14,721 nt of DNA from Pseudomonadota bacterium (lineage in GTDB: Bacteria > Pseudomonadota > Alphaproteobacteria > Sphingomonadales > Sphingomonadaceae). The stretch's first letter is position 1, and every line of letters starts with the position of its first letter. Shown piece by piece: positions 12,914-14,721 of this stretch. The position numbers and the translations under genes are program-made. The notes below the pieces were generated by a model, which was given only the letters and a program-made list of their open reading frames with translations, made no database searches and was not told the DNA's origin. The stretch covers positions 1-14,721 of the forward strand of contig JAEZIO010000049.1 of the NCBI GenBank assembly GCA_023436615.1. The letters are read 5' to 3'.

Positions 12914-13540
12914 TTATGTAGGCGTGCCGCGCTCACGACGAACCCGCGTTCGGGATCGCGTTCGGCGGTGCCAGTCTGGGTCGAGCGCGCGTAAGGCGGT
13001 GGCGGATGTGGTGTTGGTCGGAAGGCGAAGGAACAAGATCGCCGGTAGACTCCACTCCGTCCAGCATTTCGCCTGGCTATCGGGGCGGACGAACCCTGAA
13101 AGCCAGCCCATCGCGCGCGCCGCGCGGGCAGCCTCATCATAACCGGGCCTGGGAAGTACCGCAATTGGAACGAGTTGCGCGATTTCGCGCCAGTCCTTCC
13201 AGCGATGGAATTCTGCGATTGTGTCCGCGCCCATCAGCCAGACGAACCGGTCATCGGGATGGTCGCGCTTCACCGCCCGCAGCGTGTCGACCGTGTAACG
13301 GGTAGCAGCCTTCCGCTCGAAGTCGCTGACGCGGATCGGGGTTCCGGCGGCCAGGTCGCGCGCGGATTGCAGCCGCGCCTCATACGGCGCCATCGCCGAA
13401 CCCTCTTTGAGCGGGTTGCCAGGCGAAACCAGCCACCAAAGCTCGTCCAGGTCGAGCGCTTCGATGGCCGAAAGGCTTAGCTGCCGGTGGCCCTCGTGCG
13501 CAGGGTTGAACGATCCGCCGAGAAGACCGATGCGCCTCAT
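12914..13540 (-). CDS. nadD: Nicotinate-nucleotide adenylyltransferase
   Basis: This 208-aa enzyme joins nicotinate mononucleotide and ATP to make deamido-NAD in the NAD pathway. The nucleotidyltransferase motif GGSFNPAHEGH (8-18) is intact. MGADTIAEFHRWKDW (103-117) is characteristic of NadD. The second ATP-binding motif reads TSATALR (178-184), where SSTxIR or SSTxLR is usual. The C-terminus after about 188 is very Arg-rich. The ATG at 13540-13538 lacks a strong Shine-Dalgarno but starts directly at the family N-terminus MRRIGLLGG. It is the first gene of the eight-gene operon, because a divergent gene starts 66 bases away. The promoter should therefore lie between 13541 and about 13600. 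Confidence 0.94.
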   Translation of the reverse strand: MRRIGLLGGSFNPAHEGHRQLSLSAIEALDLDELWWLVSPGNPLKEGSAMAPYEARLQSARDLAAGTPIRVSDFERKAATRYTVDTLRAVKRDHPDDRFVWLMGADTIAEFHRWKDWREIAQLVPIAVLPRPGYDEAARAARAMGWLSGFVRPDSQAKCWTEWSLPAILFLRLPTNTTSATALRALDPDWHRRTRSRTRVRRERGTPT

Positions 13541-13606
13541 GCGCCGGCAGCTAGCATGGGCGACAATCGCCGCCTAATGTCGCTTGGAGCGGAGGGGGGC
13601 CTCGAA

Positions 13607-14419
13607 ATGCCTGATCTGGAGGGCATCGGCGACGCGGTAACGGGCGGCATGGTCGGGCGAGCCGTCGAGCCGGCGGCGGGAGAGGCCCGTGACGGCCACA
13701 CGCACGAACGCAACTGCCTCAATTGCGGCGCGGCGCTGGCCGGGCCTTACTGCAGCGAGTGCGGGCAGCAGGCCCACGTCCACCGAACGCTAAGCGCATT
13801 CTTTCACGACCTCGTACACGGCGTGCTGCATTTCGAGGGCAAGATCTGGCACACGCTGCCGATGCTGGCGTGGCGGCCGGGCGAGCTGACGCGCCGCTAC
13901 ATCGACGGCCAGCGTGCCCGCTTCGTCTCGCCGATCGCCTTGTTCCTGTTCTCGATCTTCCTGATGTTCGCCGCGGTCAGTCTGGTCGGCGGGAACATCG
14001 GCGAGTTGCCCGAAGCGGCGAAGGCGGATCTCCAGCAGGAGCTTGTGAAAAGCCGGGCCAAGCTGAGCACTCTCGAAGCCCAAAGGACCGCCGCCCAGAA
14101 GGCTGGACGGCCGACCGCCACGCTCGATGAGAAGATCGGGGACCTGCGCGGCGAGATCGAAGCTTCCGAAGCGATGGCGCGCGGAGACTTCAGCAAGACG
14201 AGTGTCCGCACCTCCAGCGATCTACCCGACTGGCTGAACGAAAGCGTCGGCAAGGCAGCGAAAAACCCCGAGCTTCTCGCCTACAAGCTGAAAACCAATG
14301 CCTACAAGTTCAGCTGGCTGATCATCCCGCTGTCCGTGCCGTTCGTGTGGCGATGGCCGCGAGCCGCGCTTCGCGAGCCTTCTGGCTGGCCGCTTTCCCT
14401 TCCGCCATCAACGCCTTGA
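13607..14419 (+). CDS. DUF3667-type zinc-ribbon membrane protein, probably 3'-truncated
   Basis: This 270-aa protein has an N-terminal zinc ribbon (Cys37-x2-Cys40 and Cys49-x2-Cys52, in NCLNCGAAL and CSECGQQ). The DUF3667 signature follows: FFHDLVHGVLHFEGKIWHTL, then RPGELTRRYIDGQRARFVSP. A membrane helix lies at about 108-127, and a charged coiled coil at about 135-192. A second membrane segment begins near 234 (NAYKFSWLIIPLSVPFVW), then stops abruptly at Trp248. The remaining 22 residues (RWPRAALREPSGW onward) are not membrane-like and are antisense to a different gene. The protein is therefore probably missing its C-terminal membrane part. The ATG at 13607 has GGAGGGG nine bases upstream; upstream in-frame starts at 13577 and 13487 are less likely. 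The family's function is unknown to me. Confidence 0.78.
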   Translation: MPDLEGIGDAVTGGMVGRAVEPAAGEARDGHTHERNCLNCGAALAGPYCSECGQQAHVHRTLSAFFHDLVHGVLHFEGKIWHTLPMLAWRPGELTRRYIDGQRARFVSPIALFLFSIFLMFAAVSLVGGNIGELPEAAKADLQQELVKSRAKLSTLEAQRTAAQKAGRPTATLDEKIGDLRGEIEASEAMARGDFSKTSVRTSSDLPDWLNESVGKAAKNPELLAYKLKTNAYKFSWLIIPLSVPFVWRWPRAALREPSGWPLSLPPSTP

Positions 14420-14564
14420 CCTTGCCCATGGAAAAGACGGCCATGGCGCCTTTCTTCTGAAGAGCGGTGGCGTCGCGATGGAACTGCTCGGCATTCATCG
14501 TCTGCGCCGAAGCCACGGCCGGAAGCGCGAGCATCGCCATGCACGCCAGAAGATGCAGACGCAT
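14322..14564 (-). CDS. Small secreted protein, probably 3'-truncated
   Basis: This 80-aa frame starts with a signal peptide (1-20, ending ASA-Q). TMNAEQFHRDATALQKKGAM and then AVFSMGKVKALMAEGKAASQ follow, a helical pattern I recall from longer sphingomonad secreted proteins. Family-like sequence stops near Ala70-Ala72 (EARLAAIA), and the last eight residues (TRTARTAG) are read from the antisense of the DUF3667-type gene. Homologues as I remember them continue with a Cys/Pro-containing domain that is absent here. The ATG has AAGGGG seven bases upstream. The gene converges on and overlaps the DUF3667-type gene by 98 bases, which is unusual for this compact genome and supports truncation of both. 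Confidence 0.65.
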   Translation of the reverse strand: MRLHLLACMAMLALPAVASAQTMNAEQFHRDATALQKKGAMAVFSMGKVKALMAEGKAASQKAREARLAAIATRTARTAG

Positions 14565-14637
14565 TGAGCAGCCCCTTATCGAAAGCGGCCGGACAACAGC
14601 GGCGTCGCAATGAACGGGGATTGAACGGGCCAGGTTC

Positions 14638-14721
14638 TCAGGCGCCGGCGGTCGCTGGGCCGCCGAGCGGCCGCGGGGGCATGGGTCCCGCCGTGGGGGT
14701 GGCCGAGCCGGCTGCCGGGAT
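14638..14721 (-). CDS. Possible C-terminal end of a gene running off the right edge
   Basis: A minus-strand frame enters from the right edge and ends with TGA at 14640-14638. It gives 27 residues of Pro/Ala/Gly-rich sequence (PAAGSATPTAGPMPPRPLGG) typical of a disordered C-terminal tail. It lies 73 bases upstream of the secreted-protein gene on the same strand. It is too short to identify, and GC-rich DNA often keeps frames open by chance. Confidence 0.3.
   Translation of the reverse strand: MPAAGSATPTAGPMPPRPLGGPATAGA

Noticed and set aside
1..14721. CRISPR arrays, tRNA or rRNA genes, insertion sequences, att sites
   Set aside because: No regularly spaced repeats, cloverleaf-like sequence, transposase frame or paired terminal repeats were seen on reading both strands.

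Overview
The window looks like chromosomal DNA from a GC-rich alphaproteobacterium, most likely a member of the Sphingomonadales. The evidence is a class Ia NrdB of the alphaproteobacterial type, small secreted proteins of kinds common in sphingomonads, a DUF3667-type zinc-ribbon membrane protein and generally GC-rich coding. Genus and species cannot be fixed from sequence alone.

Left part (1-5000): a 330-base leader with a leftward-facing hairpin terminator precedes nrdB (+). Next comes a clearly AT-richer, probably transferred stretch (about 1500-2970) with two orphan multi-pass membrane proteins. A broken thermonuclease (SNase) remnant follows on the minus strand. Then there is a two-gene plus-strand unit: a secreted protein with six cysteine-pair repeats, and a small lipoprotein.

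Middle part (5000-7550): small envelope-type genes. These are a SnoaL/NTF2-like protein and a one-helix membrane protein (both minus), a secreted Trp/Asp/Arg-rich protein (+), another one-helix membrane protein (-), a short helical protein (-) and a periplasmic Cys-containing protein (-). Two of the small membrane-protein genes share an almost identical 18-bp tandem motif, CTAA-N7-(C/A)TAA, 23-24 bases upstream of their start codons. It resembles a CtrA box.

Right part (7581-13540): one tightly packed eight-gene minus-strand operon, read in the order nadD, rsfS, a class A beta-lactamase-like gene, rlmH, envC-like, ctpA, dsbB, coq7. It links NAD synthesis, ribosome silencing and 23S rRNA methylation to peptidoglycan remodelling, periplasmic proteolysis, disulfide formation and ubiquinone synthesis. 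The beta-lactamase-like protein keeps SxxK, SDN and KTG but has hydrophobic residues where Glu166 and Asn170 should be, so it is probably not an ordinary lactamase.

Right edge (13541-14721): a DUF3667-type gene (+) and a secreted-protein gene (-) run into each other, and both lose their expected 3' ends at the same point near 14350. This looks like a deletion or rearrangement junction. A possible C-terminal gene fragment lies at the extreme right edge.
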